Positions 41,958-50,347 of a stretch of 64,000 nt of DNA are shown piece by piece. The notes beneath the pieces are model-generated. The model was not told the DNA's origin, did no database searches, and saw nothing but the letters and a program-made list of their open reading frames with translations. Origin of the DNA: Saprospiraceae bacterium. Its GTDB lineage: Bacteria > Bacteroidota > Bacteroidia > Chitinophagales > Saprospiraceae. Each line of letters begins with the position of its first letter. Position 1 is the first letter of the stretch. Location of the stretch: NCBI GenBank assembly GCA_013214355.1, contig JABSSL010000083.1:37085-101084 (forward strand), written 5' to 3'. A program made the position numbers and the translations under genes.

Positions 41958-42992
41958 ATGGGTACCAATACGCAACTGCTCTTTTTTTTCAGTGCACTGG
42001 GTGCGTTTAACGGCCTGCTTCTAAGCACTTACTTCCTTTTCTTAGCAAAGCCGAAGCAAATGTCCAACTATTTCCTAGGGGGCTTACTGCTGGCTTTAAG
42101 CACTCGGATCGGGAAATCTGTGTTCTTTTTTTTCAACCCAGCACTCGCCAAGATTTATCTGCAAATCGGATTGACTGCCTGTTTCTTCATAGGGCCATTC
42201 CTCTGGCTATTTGTGCAGGCGAAACTTTTCCCGGATCGTAAGTTGCGCTTTGCGGTTCCGCTACTATCCCTTTTGTTGCTGGCCACGATTAGTATTGGTT
42301 ATCTCTATCCCTATGAGCTGAACCCGACCTTATGGGGCGATTCCTTCTATCCGACCATAAATTACTGCTGGCTGGCTTTTATTATGGCGTCCGTGTACCT
42401 CATGCGCGGCACTTTTCAGAAAGTAGGTAATCGAGAAAAATTGGGATATGACGAAATCTGGGTGCTGAGTGTGTTGATTGGGGTGACTGCGATCTGGTTG
42501 GCCTATTTTACCTCATCCTACACCTCTTACATTGTTGGCGCATTATCTTTCTCTTTCGTGTTCTACCTATCCATTATGGTAATTTTGGCTTTTCGAAAGC
42601 AGCATGCCATCAAGGAGGGACCAAAAGTGAAGTATGCTAACAAAAAGATTGAGTCTTTTGAAGCGGAAACCCTTTTAGGCAAGATTGAGGAGCTGATGCA
42701 AGAAGAAAAGTTATATCGGGATCCCAATTTGAGTTTGAGTCGTTTAGCAAAGAAGCTACGCATTAGTCCGCATCGATTATCTCAACTGCTCAATGACAAT
42801 CTTCAAAAACGCTTCACGCAGTTCATCAATGAGTACCGTATAGAAGAGGCCAAGGCTTTGCTCAGGTCAGATAATCATCTCAAAATGGAAGTAGTAGCTG
42901 AGGAATGCGGCTTTAATTCCCCAAGTACCTTCTACACTGCTTTCAAGAAATTCACCAATACCACACCAGCGCGTTTTATGAGCGAGAATTGA
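41958..42992 (+). CDS. Membrane AraC-family regulator (7TM + HTH)
   Basis: A 344-residue regulator with seven hydrophobic segments in the first about 210 residues and a C-terminal AraC helix-turn-helix pair (about 240-344): LSLSRLAKKLRISPHRLSQL and VVAEECGFNSPSTFYTAFKK. This layout is common in Bacteroidota and couples a membrane-borne signal to DNA binding. It lies 115 bases upstream of the NTF2-DJ-1 gene on the same strand, a likely target. Ligand unknown. Confidence 0.88.
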   Translation: MGTNTQLLFFFSALGAFNGLLLSTYFLFLAKPKQMSNYFLGGLLLALSTRIGKSVFFFFNPALAKIYLQIGLTACFFIGPFLWLFVQAKLFPDRKLRFAVPLLSLLLLATISIGYLYPYELNPTLWGDSFYPTINYCWLAFIMASVYLMRGTFQKVGNREKLGYDEIWVLSVLIGVTAIWLAYFTSSYTSYIVGALSFSFVFYLSIMVILAFRKQHAIKEGPKVKYANKKIESFEAETLLGKIEELMQEEKLYRDPNLSLSRLAKKLRISPHRLSQLLNDNLQKRFTQFINEYRIEEAKALLRSDNHLKMEVVAEECGFNSPSTFYTAFKKFTNTTPARFMSEN

Positions 42993-43107
42993 GCCCATTT
43001 TGCGCTCCGAATTTATAAATCCGTAGTTTGAGTTTATAGTTTTTGAGTGTATTTGGCTGAAAACCAAAGTAATATTGTCGTGAATCAAAACTCAACAATA
43101 TTTACTT

Positions 43108-44229
43108 ATGAAAACATATGCTCTTAATCTACTCTTACTTTTTGCTGTTTCTTGGCTTGCTGCACAATCAGAAGAAGCGGAGATTCGGCAAACGCTTTCC
43201 TATTACATCGACGGAACTTCTTATAATAAAGTGGATCTTATTCAGCAGGCCTTTTATGCCGATGCCGAACTCTTTTTAGATGGAAAAGATGGTTCTCTTT
43301 TTGTGGTACCTTCCAAAGAATACGCGAGTTGGTTTGAAAAAGGAGAACGCGGGAAGTTCAATGGTCGGATAGGAAGTATATTGTCCGTAGATCATTTTGG
43401 GAATATCGCCATGGCTAAGGTGGAGATCCTTATTCCTAAAATCCAGAAGCGCTTCGTTGATATGTTTATCCTCAAAAAAATTGAAGGGAGCTGGAAAATT
43501 ATTAGCAAAACTGCCAATAGTAAAGGCAGCAACGAAAATGGAAACCCAATCCTTTTTGTCCTATCCAATGCCCGTTTTTATGGGGATACGGATCTTCCAA
43601 CAGGGAACAGCTTTTCGGAAATTGTAGAAGCCTATCACATTTACCAAGAAGCGGGTTACAATGTTGATTTTGTTAGCCCTGAAGGAGGTAGTGTACCGCT
43701 AGCCTATATCAACACTTCAGATGATAAGCAACTTGCTTACCTATATGATCCCGACCTCATGTATGCTTTGAAAAACACGAAATCTCCCGACCAAGTACAG
43801 GCGAAAGATTATCAAGTGATCTACTTCGTAGGTGGCGGGAGTGCCATGTTTGGAGTTCCGGAAAATCAACAAATACAAAACTTGGCCGTGGATATTTATG
43901 AGCAGCAAAACGGTATTGTTTCTGCTGTCTGTCATGGTACGGCAGGTATCGTCAACCTGAAAACCTCAGATGGGAACTATCTGTATGTTGGGCAGACCGT
44001 AAATGGGTATCCCGAAGCGTATGAGGCTACCGACAGACCTTATTTTAAGGAATTCCCCTTTCTGATTCAAAAGACCATTGAGGAAAGAGGCGGGATTTTC
44101 AAGGTGGCGGCTAGGGGTACCCCACATTTGGAATCTAATGATCGCCTAGTTACCGGGCAGAACCATCTTTCTGCAGCTATGGTAGCTAAGGAGGTAGTAG
44201 CAAAACTCAAACTGGCAGCAGTGAAGTAG
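43108..44229 (+). CDS. Exported NTF2-like / DJ-1-PfpI fusion protein
   Basis: A 373-residue protein: signal peptide (to about residue 20), an NTF2-like/lumazine-binding-type domain (about 22-135; YYIDGTSYNKVDLIQQAF) and a DJ-1/PfpI domain (about 143-370) with the nucleophile elbow VSAVCHGTAG (Cys275) and an acidic residue in FSEIVEAYHIYQEAGYNVDF. DJ-1-like proteins include glyoxalase III, chaperone and amidase activities; which applies is unknown. Preceded by the 7TM-AraC regulator and ended by a hairpin shared with the converging CocE gene. Confidence 0.82.
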   Translation: MKTYALNLLLLFAVSWLAAQSEEAEIRQTLSYYIDGTSYNKVDLIQQAFYADAELFLDGKDGSLFVVPSKEYASWFEKGERGKFNGRIGSILSVDHFGNIAMAKVEILIPKIQKRFVDMFILKKIEGSWKIISKTANSKGSNENGNPILFVLSNARFYGDTDLPTGNSFSEIVEAYHIYQEAGYNVDFVSPEGGSVPLAYINTSDDKQLAYLYDPDLMYALKNTKSPDQVQAKDYQVIYFVGGGSAMFGVPENQQIQNLAVDIYEQQNGIVSAVCHGTAGIVNLKTSDGNYLYVGQTVNGYPEAYEATDRPYFKEFPFLIQKTIEERGGIFKVAARGTPHLESNDRLVTGQNHLSAAMVAKEVVAKLKLAAVK

Positions 44230-44255
44230 ACACTCAGTTTTACCAAGTTTCAGAG

Positions 44256-44289
44256 GGAATAGGTGAAGCGGCGAAGCTTTACCTATTCC
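44256..44289. terminator. Bidirectional terminator between convergent genes
   Basis: A 9-bp outer stem GGAATAGGT (44256-44264) / ACCTATTCC (44281-44289) encloses a smaller AAGC/GCTT stem. It lies between the DJ-1 fusion gene and the CocE gene and covers the stop codon of the latter (44283-44285). T-rich sequence follows on the plus side only weakly (TTCTTT). Confidence 0.65.
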
Positions 44290-46151
44290 TTCTTTGGAAG
44301 GGTTGAGAGTCTGATCCTAGAGGGATGCTCCGAAGAGTGATAGATAGTATTATTGGCTTTCACCATTCTTCTATGCTTTCCCAAGGGCTCTCCTGTGTTT
44401 GGGTTGACATCCCATCTCGGGAAGTTGCTACTAGAGACATCTACACGAATGCGATGACCTTTCTTGAAGACGTTAGCCGTTGGGAACAGGTCAATTTTGA
44501 GGGTATATACTTGCCCCGGAGTGATCAAATCCCGAGTATGCCGCCCGTTGCGGTAACTCATCCGGACAATTCCATCCGTTAGGTTTAAATCGAAACCTTC
44601 CGGAAAATCTTCTGAAGGGGGGTAGATATCTAACAGCTTCACAGTGAAGTCGGTATCTATTGCATCTGAGGATACGTGGAGCTCGACTTCTATGGGCCCT
44701 CCTATGCAGATATCTTCTTCTAATGGAGGCGTTTGAAAAACCACTACATCTTGTCTAGCTCTAATCGGAAGATAAGGCGGACGACTGCCTACAAAATCTG
44801 GGCGCTCCCGCTGATTGAATGCTCCATCCTTAACTCGAGCCGATACATTACCGCCCAAAGTCGGGACGGGGTGGTTCGGGTCGAAGGTAAAGGTAGTGCT
44901 GGAAGATTTGGTGCTAGGTCCATGGGGCTGTAATGAACCATCCGCTCCCAAATACAAGGTATAGCCTTCGATTTCAGGAGGTGGCCAAGTATCAAAGCCT
45001 CTCCAATAGCCACCGTGGTTTAACCGTCCTTCTGCATTTTTACTCCCATCCCCCGTACCCATGATGAATAACTGTACAGGTTCAGGCTCGATGCGCTCTT
45101 GCGGTAGGCCTTTCAAGAGATAATCGAACCAAACGCCTTGATATCCGACTCGAAAATCATCGATACTTGCTGCTGCGCCAAAATCTACGTCTCCCGCATA
45201 GGTTCTCCCATTGCCACTATGTGTCCAAGGGCCAATGATGAGCCATTTGGGCGTCTTTTGGAGGCTATCCAGAACTACATAATTCTGAATCGTCCCTCGC
45301 AAGAAAGTATCGTACCATCCCCCTACATGAACCATCGGTACATCTGCTGTTTGAGCGAAGTATTCCTCCCAGTTGATACCGGTCGTTTGCCAAAACTCGT
45401 CATAGTCTGAGTGGGTAAGTTCCTCCAGGATATAGTCTTCAAAATTTGGCGCGATGGACAATGGATTGAGCCCTCTCCGGAAGGGCCAAGCCGTGTACCA
45501 ATCTTTTATTTTCTCCTTTTCGAAATGCTTCTGTACCACCGGGTCTTTGATCTCTGCTGGTATTTGCTTAAAAGCCCAGGTCAGTTCACGTCCTAATTCA
45601 AAGGCACCACCTTGTCGCACTGCATGATCCCATGCATTGGTCATACCACCCATATTTAGGATCATCGCTGCCAGTCCGTTGGGATTCAGCTTAGAAGCGT
45701 CAGCTTGAGTATGAGCCCCATAGGAGGTGCCCCACATACCCACCTTCCCGTTGCAGAACTCCTGCTTGGCCAACCATTCCACAGTAGTAGCTCCATCACC
45801 AGCTTCTTGGGGACTATATTTGCTAAATAGGCCCTCCGAGTCATACCTTCCTCGTAAATCCTGCAGGGCAACAATATAACCTCTGGCCGCCAAATGAGAG
45901 ACCACTGCTTTGAAGCGTTCACTCCTTTTCCCGTAAGGCGTACGTTGGAGCACCACTGGTAAAGGCGTTTTACTACCCTCCATTCGGTAAATATCCGTGG
46001 CTAGGCCAATACCGTCCTTTGCCGGAATCATTATATTTCGCTTCACCTGTAACCCCTCGGTGCCAGGGACAGCTTCGAAGCTTTGTTCAGGCTGTGCGAA
46101 AAGGGGCGTTGTAAAAAGGAAAAGAAGAACCAGTATCCTGTGATTTTTCAT
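44283..46151 (-). CDS. Exported CocE/NonD-family hydrolase
   Basis: A 622-residue alpha/beta-hydrolase of the CocE/X-Pro dipeptidyl-peptidase (S15-like) family: signal peptide to about residue 19, nucleophile elbow GTSYGA (Ser143), acid near GGWYDTF and His in IIGPWTHSGNG, then the C-terminal jelly-roll domain (about 425-600; FDLNLTDGIVRMSYRNGRH). These enzymes cleave esters or amides such as beta-lactam side chains or Xaa-Pro peptides. Second gene of an operon, 18 bases after the aldehyde dehydrogenase. Substrate unknown. Confidence 0.9.
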   Translation of the reverse strand: MKNHRILVLLFLFTTPLFAQPEQSFEAVPGTEGLQVKRNIMIPAKDGIGLATDIYRMEGSKTPLPVVLQRTPYGKRSERFKAVVSHLAARGYIVALQDLRGRYDSEGLFSKYSPQEAGDGATTVEWLAKQEFCNGKVGMWGTSYGAHTQADASKLNPNGLAAMILNMGGMTNAWDHAVRQGGAFELGRELTWAFKQIPAEIKDPVVQKHFEKEKIKDWYTAWPFRRGLNPLSIAPNFEDYILEELTHSDYDEFWQTTGINWEEYFAQTADVPMVHVGGWYDTFLRGTIQNYVVLDSLQKTPKWLIIGPWTHSGNGRTYAGDVDFGAAASIDDFRVGYQGVWFDYLLKGLPQERIEPEPVQLFIMGTGDGSKNAEGRLNHGGYWRGFDTWPPPEIEGYTLYLGADGSLQPHGPSTKSSSTTFTFDPNHPVPTLGGNVSARVKDGAFNQRERPDFVGSRPPYLPIRARQDVVVFQTPPLEEDICIGGPIEVELHVSSDAIDTDFTVKLLDIYPPSEDFPEGFDLNLTDGIVRMSYRNGRHTRDLITPGQVYTLKIDLFPTANVFKKGHRIRVDVSSSNFPRWDVNPNTGEPLGKHRRMVKANNTIYHSSEHPSRIRLSTLPKKE

Positions 46152-46169
46152 AATGATCTAGTACTTTGA

Positions 46170-47636
46170 TTAACTCACTCCGCCCCAACACATATACTTA
46201 ATATTGACGTAGTCGTCGATTCCATATTTAGACCCTTCCCGCCCAAAGCCACTTTCTTTGATACCTCCAAAAGGGGCGACGGTGGTCGAGATCATCCCGG
46301 TATTAATACCCACCATCCCATATTCCAGGGCTTCCGCTACCCGCCAAATGCGGGCGTAATCTCGCCCGTAGAAATAAGAGGCAAGTCCATAGTTGGTATC
46401 ATTGGCTAAGGCGATGACTTCGGCCTCGGAACTAAACTTAAAGACTGGTGCTACAGGGCCGAAAATCTCTTCTCGATACACCATCATTTCGGTGCTAGGT
46501 TCAGTAATCAAAGTGGGTTCAAAAATTAGGTCGTGATTGACTGCCTTTTTTCCACCTGCTAGAACGGTAGCTCCTTTGTCTACAGCATCTTGTACCAGCG
46601 TTTCTACAAAAGATAAAGCCTTGGGTTCAATTAAGGGGCCCACATTCACGCCTTTTTCCATGCCGTTACCAATGGTAATATCTTGGATAGCTGCAGCTAA
46701 CTTTGTGACAAACTCATCATATACTTTTTCCTGGGCAAAGATCCGATTACTACATACACAAGTTTGTCCAGCATTCCGAAACTTCGAAGCAATGGCTCCC
46801 TCTACTGCTGCCTCCACATCTGCGTCGTCAAATACGATGAAAGGGGCATTTCCTCCCAACTCCATGGATACTTTCTTTACTGAATCTGCAGCTTGTCGCA
46901 GTAATATCTTTCCTACTCGGGTGGAGCCAGTGAAGGAAATTTTCTTCACTTTAGGATTTGATGTTAGTTCTTTTCCGATGGCGGCCGCATCGCTAGTGGT
47001 CAAAATATTGATTACGCCAGGAGGGAAACCTGCTTGCGCGGCTAACTCAGCAAGCGCCAGGGCACTAAAGGGTGTCAGTTCTGAGGGTTTGATAACCACG
47101 GTGCAACCGGCAGCTAAGGCGGGCGCAATTTTCCGCGTGATCATTGCATTAGGGAAGTTCCAAGGCGTGATGGCACCGACGACTCCTACTGGCTGTTTTA
47201 TAACGGTAATTCTTTTATCACTACCATGCCCAGGAATGACATCTCCATACACTCTTTTGGCTTCTTCAGCAAACCACTCCACAAAACTTGCACCGTAGCG
47301 AATTTCTCCCTTTGCTTCTGCCACGGGCTTACCCTGTTCTAGCGTCAATATTTTAGCCAAATCATCTACGTGTTCTAATTGTAGTTCATACCACCTTCTA
47401 AGGATTTTGCTGCGTTTGGCTGCGGTATAGTCTCTCCATTCCTGGAAAGCTGCCGCTGCCGCTTCTATGGCCCTAGTACAATCTTCTACACCTAGATCCG
47501 GAACACTTCCTAGCAGCGTCTGATCGAAAGGATTATAGACTTGAATAGCAGCTCCGGTACTGGCTTCCACCCATCGGCCATTGATGTAGGATTGTGTTTT
47601 GAAGAGTGCGGGATGTTCTAGTTGAATCATGATCAT
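46170..47636 (-). CDS. gabD: NAD(P)-dependent succinate-semialdehyde dehydrogenase
   Basis: A 488-residue aldehyde dehydrogenase of the SSADH group. It shows PWNFPNAMITRKIAPALAAG, the Glu of MELGGNAPFIVFDDAD and the catalytic Cys in GQTCVCSNRIF (about residue 286), with the CVC doublet seen in GabD-type enzymes. It oxidises succinate semialdehyde to succinate; a related semialdehyde cannot be excluded. The start may be ATG 47636 or 47630. First gene of a two-gene operon with the CocE hydrolase. Confidence 0.88.
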   Translation of the reverse strand: MIMIQLEHPALFKTQSYINGRWVEASTGAAIQVYNPFDQTLLGSVPDLGVEDCTRAIEAAAAAFQEWRDYTAAKRSKILRRWYELQLEHVDDLAKILTLEQGKPVAEAKGEIRYGASFVEWFAEEAKRVYGDVIPGHGSDKRITVIKQPVGVVGAITPWNFPNAMITRKIAPALAAGCTVVIKPSELTPFSALALAELAAQAGFPPGVINILTTSDAAAIGKELTSNPKVKKISFTGSTRVGKILLRQAADSVKKVSMELGGNAPFIVFDDADVEAAVEGAIASKFRNAGQTCVCSNRIFAQEKVYDEFVTKLAAAIQDITIGNGMEKGVNVGPLIEPKALSFVETLVQDAVDKGATVLAGGKKAVNHDLIFEPTLITEPSTEMMVYREEIFGPVAPVFKFSSEAEVIALANDTNYGLASYFYGRDYARIWRVAEALEYGMVGINTGMISTTVAPFGGIKESGFGREGSKYGIDDYVNIKYMCWGGVS

Positions 47637-47942
47637 TTGATTAAAGGAAATCGAGAAGAAATTCTATTGGCACCGTCCTGCTTTAGACATAAATCGTGCA
47701 CATGGCTAAAATTATTAAAAGTAGTAGACTATGAGCAAATAATCTCAACAAAGGAAAATGAACTTACTCACGTACCAAGGAGGCAAGATTACACCAGTGT
47801 ATTAGCCCCATGACATTATCCCCCTTAAAACTAAGCGTTCCTTTACTATTTTTCAGTAATTTGCGTTGCCCTGGCTCTGCCATTAAACTGCCTGCCCAGT
47901 ATTGTTACCAAATTGAATGTAGCTTGAAATAATAATCCTGAG
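47637..47942. other. Divergent intergenic region, nothing recognised
   Basis: 306 bases between gabD and the di-haem peroxidase gene. A short plus-strand ORF (47622-47813) overlaps the gabD start and has no family features. AGTAATTTGCG near 47857 is a poor -7 match. Confidence 0.35.
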
Positions 47943-49136
47943 ATGACAGTGAAACCCTACTTGTCTATTTTGATGGTTCCGATCATCATCCTTTTAGCTA
48001 GTACCTGTAGCGGAGATGATGCTACGGCAAGCCAGCGCAAGGCTACCCGCTCAAAGGCCCCCCTGAGTATTCACTCTGCACTTCCTGCAAAAGTAAAGAG
48101 CCCCAAAGACAATCCACTTAGTAATGATAAGGTAGAATTAGGAAGACTACTATTTTTTGATCCTATTCTTTCTGGCGATAAAGATATCGCTTGTGCTACC
48201 TGTCATCATCCTGATAACGGATACGCAGAATACCGGGATCTTTCGATTGGAACCAATGGACAAGGGTTTGGTATCAAGCGGGTTTTTAAGGAGCCGAATG
48301 TGATTCCCTTAGTGAAAAGAAATGCCCATACCATTCTCAATACAGCATTTAACGGAATCGATACGGGTAATAAATATGATCCTGCTGAAGGTCCAATGTT
48401 TTGGGACAATCGGGTAGTCTCCCTGGAAAAGCAAGCTTTGGAACCACTGCTAGCCTTCGAGGAAATGCGTGGACCTAACTATGAGGAGGTGGAAATTTTG
48501 GATGAAATCACCCAACGGATAAAGGACATTCCGGAGTATGTTCAGCTTTTCTCCGCTGTTTTTATAGAGGACGATGCTGTTAGTGCGAAGAACATAGCCA
48601 AAGCAATTGCTGCCTTTGAACGTACCTTGGTCACTACCAATACCCGCTTTGACCAATATATGCGAGGGGATGAAAGTGCCATCTCCTTGTCTGAGCGTGA
48701 TGGCTTTGCATTGTTCAACAAAGTAGGTTGTGGAAAATGTCATAATGGACCTATGTTTTCGGATTATCAGTCTCATGTGATTGGTGTACCTAAGAACAAA
48801 AAATTGACTGAGTTTGATCGTGGAATTGATGAGACCTTTGCTTTTCGTACGCCTAGCTTGCGAAACCTCCGCTTTACGGCTCCTTATATGCACAATGGGC
48901 AGTTTAATTCCTTGCAGGAGGTATTGGAGTTCTATGAAGATATTGCGGGCGGCAAGAATGGGCATGAGGCAGTGACTCGGGAGGAAATTGATCCCTTGAT
49001 CAAGGAACTTGATCTCAGGGTTAAAGATATGCTGCCCATCATCTCCTTTCTCAATACGTTAAATGACACCGAATTTGACAAAGCGATGCCCACGTCTGTA
49101 CCCAGCGGACTTCCAGTGGGAGGTAATATTGAGTAA
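47943..49136 (+). CDS. Di-haem cytochrome c peroxidase (CcpA/MauG family)
   Basis: A 397-residue exported haem protein. A hydrophobic leader ending near LASTCSGDD suggests a lipoprotein, though the lipobox is imperfect. Two haem c sites are visible: CATCHHP (about residue 85) and CGKCHNGP (about 262), and the Met-type axial ligand region reads APYMHNGQF (about 320). These enzymes reduce H2O2 in the periplasm or, in MauG, modify proteins. Followed after 56 bases by a flavin-dependent hydroxy-acid oxidase, an enzyme class that can make H2O2, so scavenging is a logical role. Confidence 0.9.
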   Translation: MTVKPYLSILMVPIIILLASTCSGDDATASQRKATRSKAPLSIHSALPAKVKSPKDNPLSNDKVELGRLLFFDPILSGDKDIACATCHHPDNGYAEYRDLSIGTNGQGFGIKRVFKEPNVIPLVKRNAHTILNTAFNGIDTGNKYDPAEGPMFWDNRVVSLEKQALEPLLAFEEMRGPNYEEVEILDEITQRIKDIPEYVQLFSAVFIEDDAVSAKNIAKAIAAFERTLVTTNTRFDQYMRGDESAISLSERDGFALFNKVGCGKCHNGPMFSDYQSHVIGVPKNKKLTEFDRGIDETFAFRTPSLRNLRFTAPYMHNGQFNSLQEVLEFYEDIAGGKNGHEAVTREEIDPLIKELDLRVKDMLPIISFLNTLNDTEFDKAMPTSVPSGLPVGGNIE

Positions 49137-49192
49137 GCACTTTTATCGTCCTTTTTCTTTACCTTTCGGTTATCGCCCTTAATGCGAGGAAT

Positions 49193-50347
49193 ATGAGCTA
49201 CGAGAAAAAGCGACAACAATACCTAAATCAGTATCCTGCCATACAAGATTTAGCAGAAAAGGCAAGAAAGAGGATTCCATATGTAGCCTGGGAGTACCTG
49301 GAGTCTGGTACCGGTGATGAATTTCTAATTGAGCAGAACCGAATAGCCTTGCAGCAGATAAGGTTCAAACCCCGTTTTTGTCGGGGTACGTTAAATCCCA
49401 GTATGGAGACTGAATTTTTGGGAAAGAAATATGCAGCCCCCTTTGGTATTGCTCCGGTGGGATTAACAGGTTTGATGTGGCCAAAGATTGAGCAGTATTT
49501 AGCAGGGACAGCAGATCGCTGTCAAATTCCTTATACCCTTAGCACCGTAGCAACCGATACGCCGGAGGCCGTAGGGCCGAAGGTTGGAGATATGGGATGG
49601 TTTCAGTTGTACCCGCCACGAGAAAAGGAATTTAGACAATCCCTTTTGCAGCGAGCCAAAGATAGTGGATTTCACACCCTGGTTGTGACGGCAGACGTGC
49701 CTATGCCCAGTCGCCGCGAACGCACCAAACGGGCTGGCCTTCGCATGCCTCCCTCCATCACCCCCCGGATGATCTGGCAAGGCATCACTCATCCCGCCTG
49801 GACCTTGGCAACGCTCCAGAACGGTTTACCGCGTTTGAAAACGGTAGAAAAATATGCTACCCATACCAATATGAAGTTCATTAGCACCATGGTAGGCAAT
49901 CGTTTAGGTGGAACCTTGTCTTGGGAGTATTGTGAAATTTTGAAAGAGGAATGGGATGGTTCTGTGATCTTAAAGGGGATTCTCCATCCAGAGGATGCTA
50001 TGAAAGCGGCAGAAATTGGCTTAGATGGGATCGTGGTGTCCAATCATGGCGCTCGACAATTCAATGGTGCTGTGCCGGCGATTGAAGCTTTACCGGCCAT
50101 TGTGGAAGCAGTAGCCGGCAAGGTGAATATATTATTTGACAGTGGTGTGCGATCGGGCCTCGATATTATGCGTGCTTTGTATCTGGGGGCAGATTTTGTC
50201 CTACTTGGACGAGCCTTCATTTATGGCGTGGCAGCCTTGGGCTCCTTTGGTGGAGATCATGTAGTAGAAATTCTAAAAGATGATTTGCGAAACAATATGG
50301 TACAGCTGGGCGTGGAAAATTTACAGGAATTACAAAAGATACAATGA
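49193..50347 (+). CDS. FMN-dependent alpha-hydroxy-acid oxidase/dehydrogenase
   Basis: A 384-residue TIM-barrel flavoprotein of the lactate/glycolate oxidase family. The catalytic-base motif is SNHGARQFNGAVPAIEALP (about residues 283-301; one Gly of the usual HGGRQ is Ala), followed by the FMN-phosphate site FDSGVRSGLDIMRAL and GADFVLLGRAF. The substrate (lactate, glycolate, mandelate or other) and the electron acceptor are not determined. Its stop overlaps the transporter ATG by 4 bases, and the peroxidase gene precedes it, so the three form an operon. Confidence 0.88.
   Translation: MSYEKKRQQYLNQYPAIQDLAEKARKRIPYVAWEYLESGTGDEFLIEQNRIALQQIRFKPRFCRGTLNPSMETEFLGKKYAAPFGIAPVGLTGLMWPKIEQYLAGTADRCQIPYTLSTVATDTPEAVGPKVGDMGWFQLYPPREKEFRQSLLQRAKDSGFHTLVVTADVPMPSRRERTKRAGLRMPPSITPRMIWQGITHPAWTLATLQNGLPRLKTVEKYATHTNMKFISTMVGNRLGGTLSWEYCEILKEEWDGSVILKGILHPEDAMKAAEIGLDGIVVSNHGARQFNGAVPAIEALPAIVEAVAGKVNILFDSGVRSGLDIMRALYLGADFVLLGRAFIYGVAALGSFGGDHVVEILKDDLRNNMVQLGVENLQELQKIQ

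Noticed and set aside
47622..47813. Plus-strand 63-codon ORF
   Set aside because: It overlaps the gabD start and has no domain, promoter or terminator signal.
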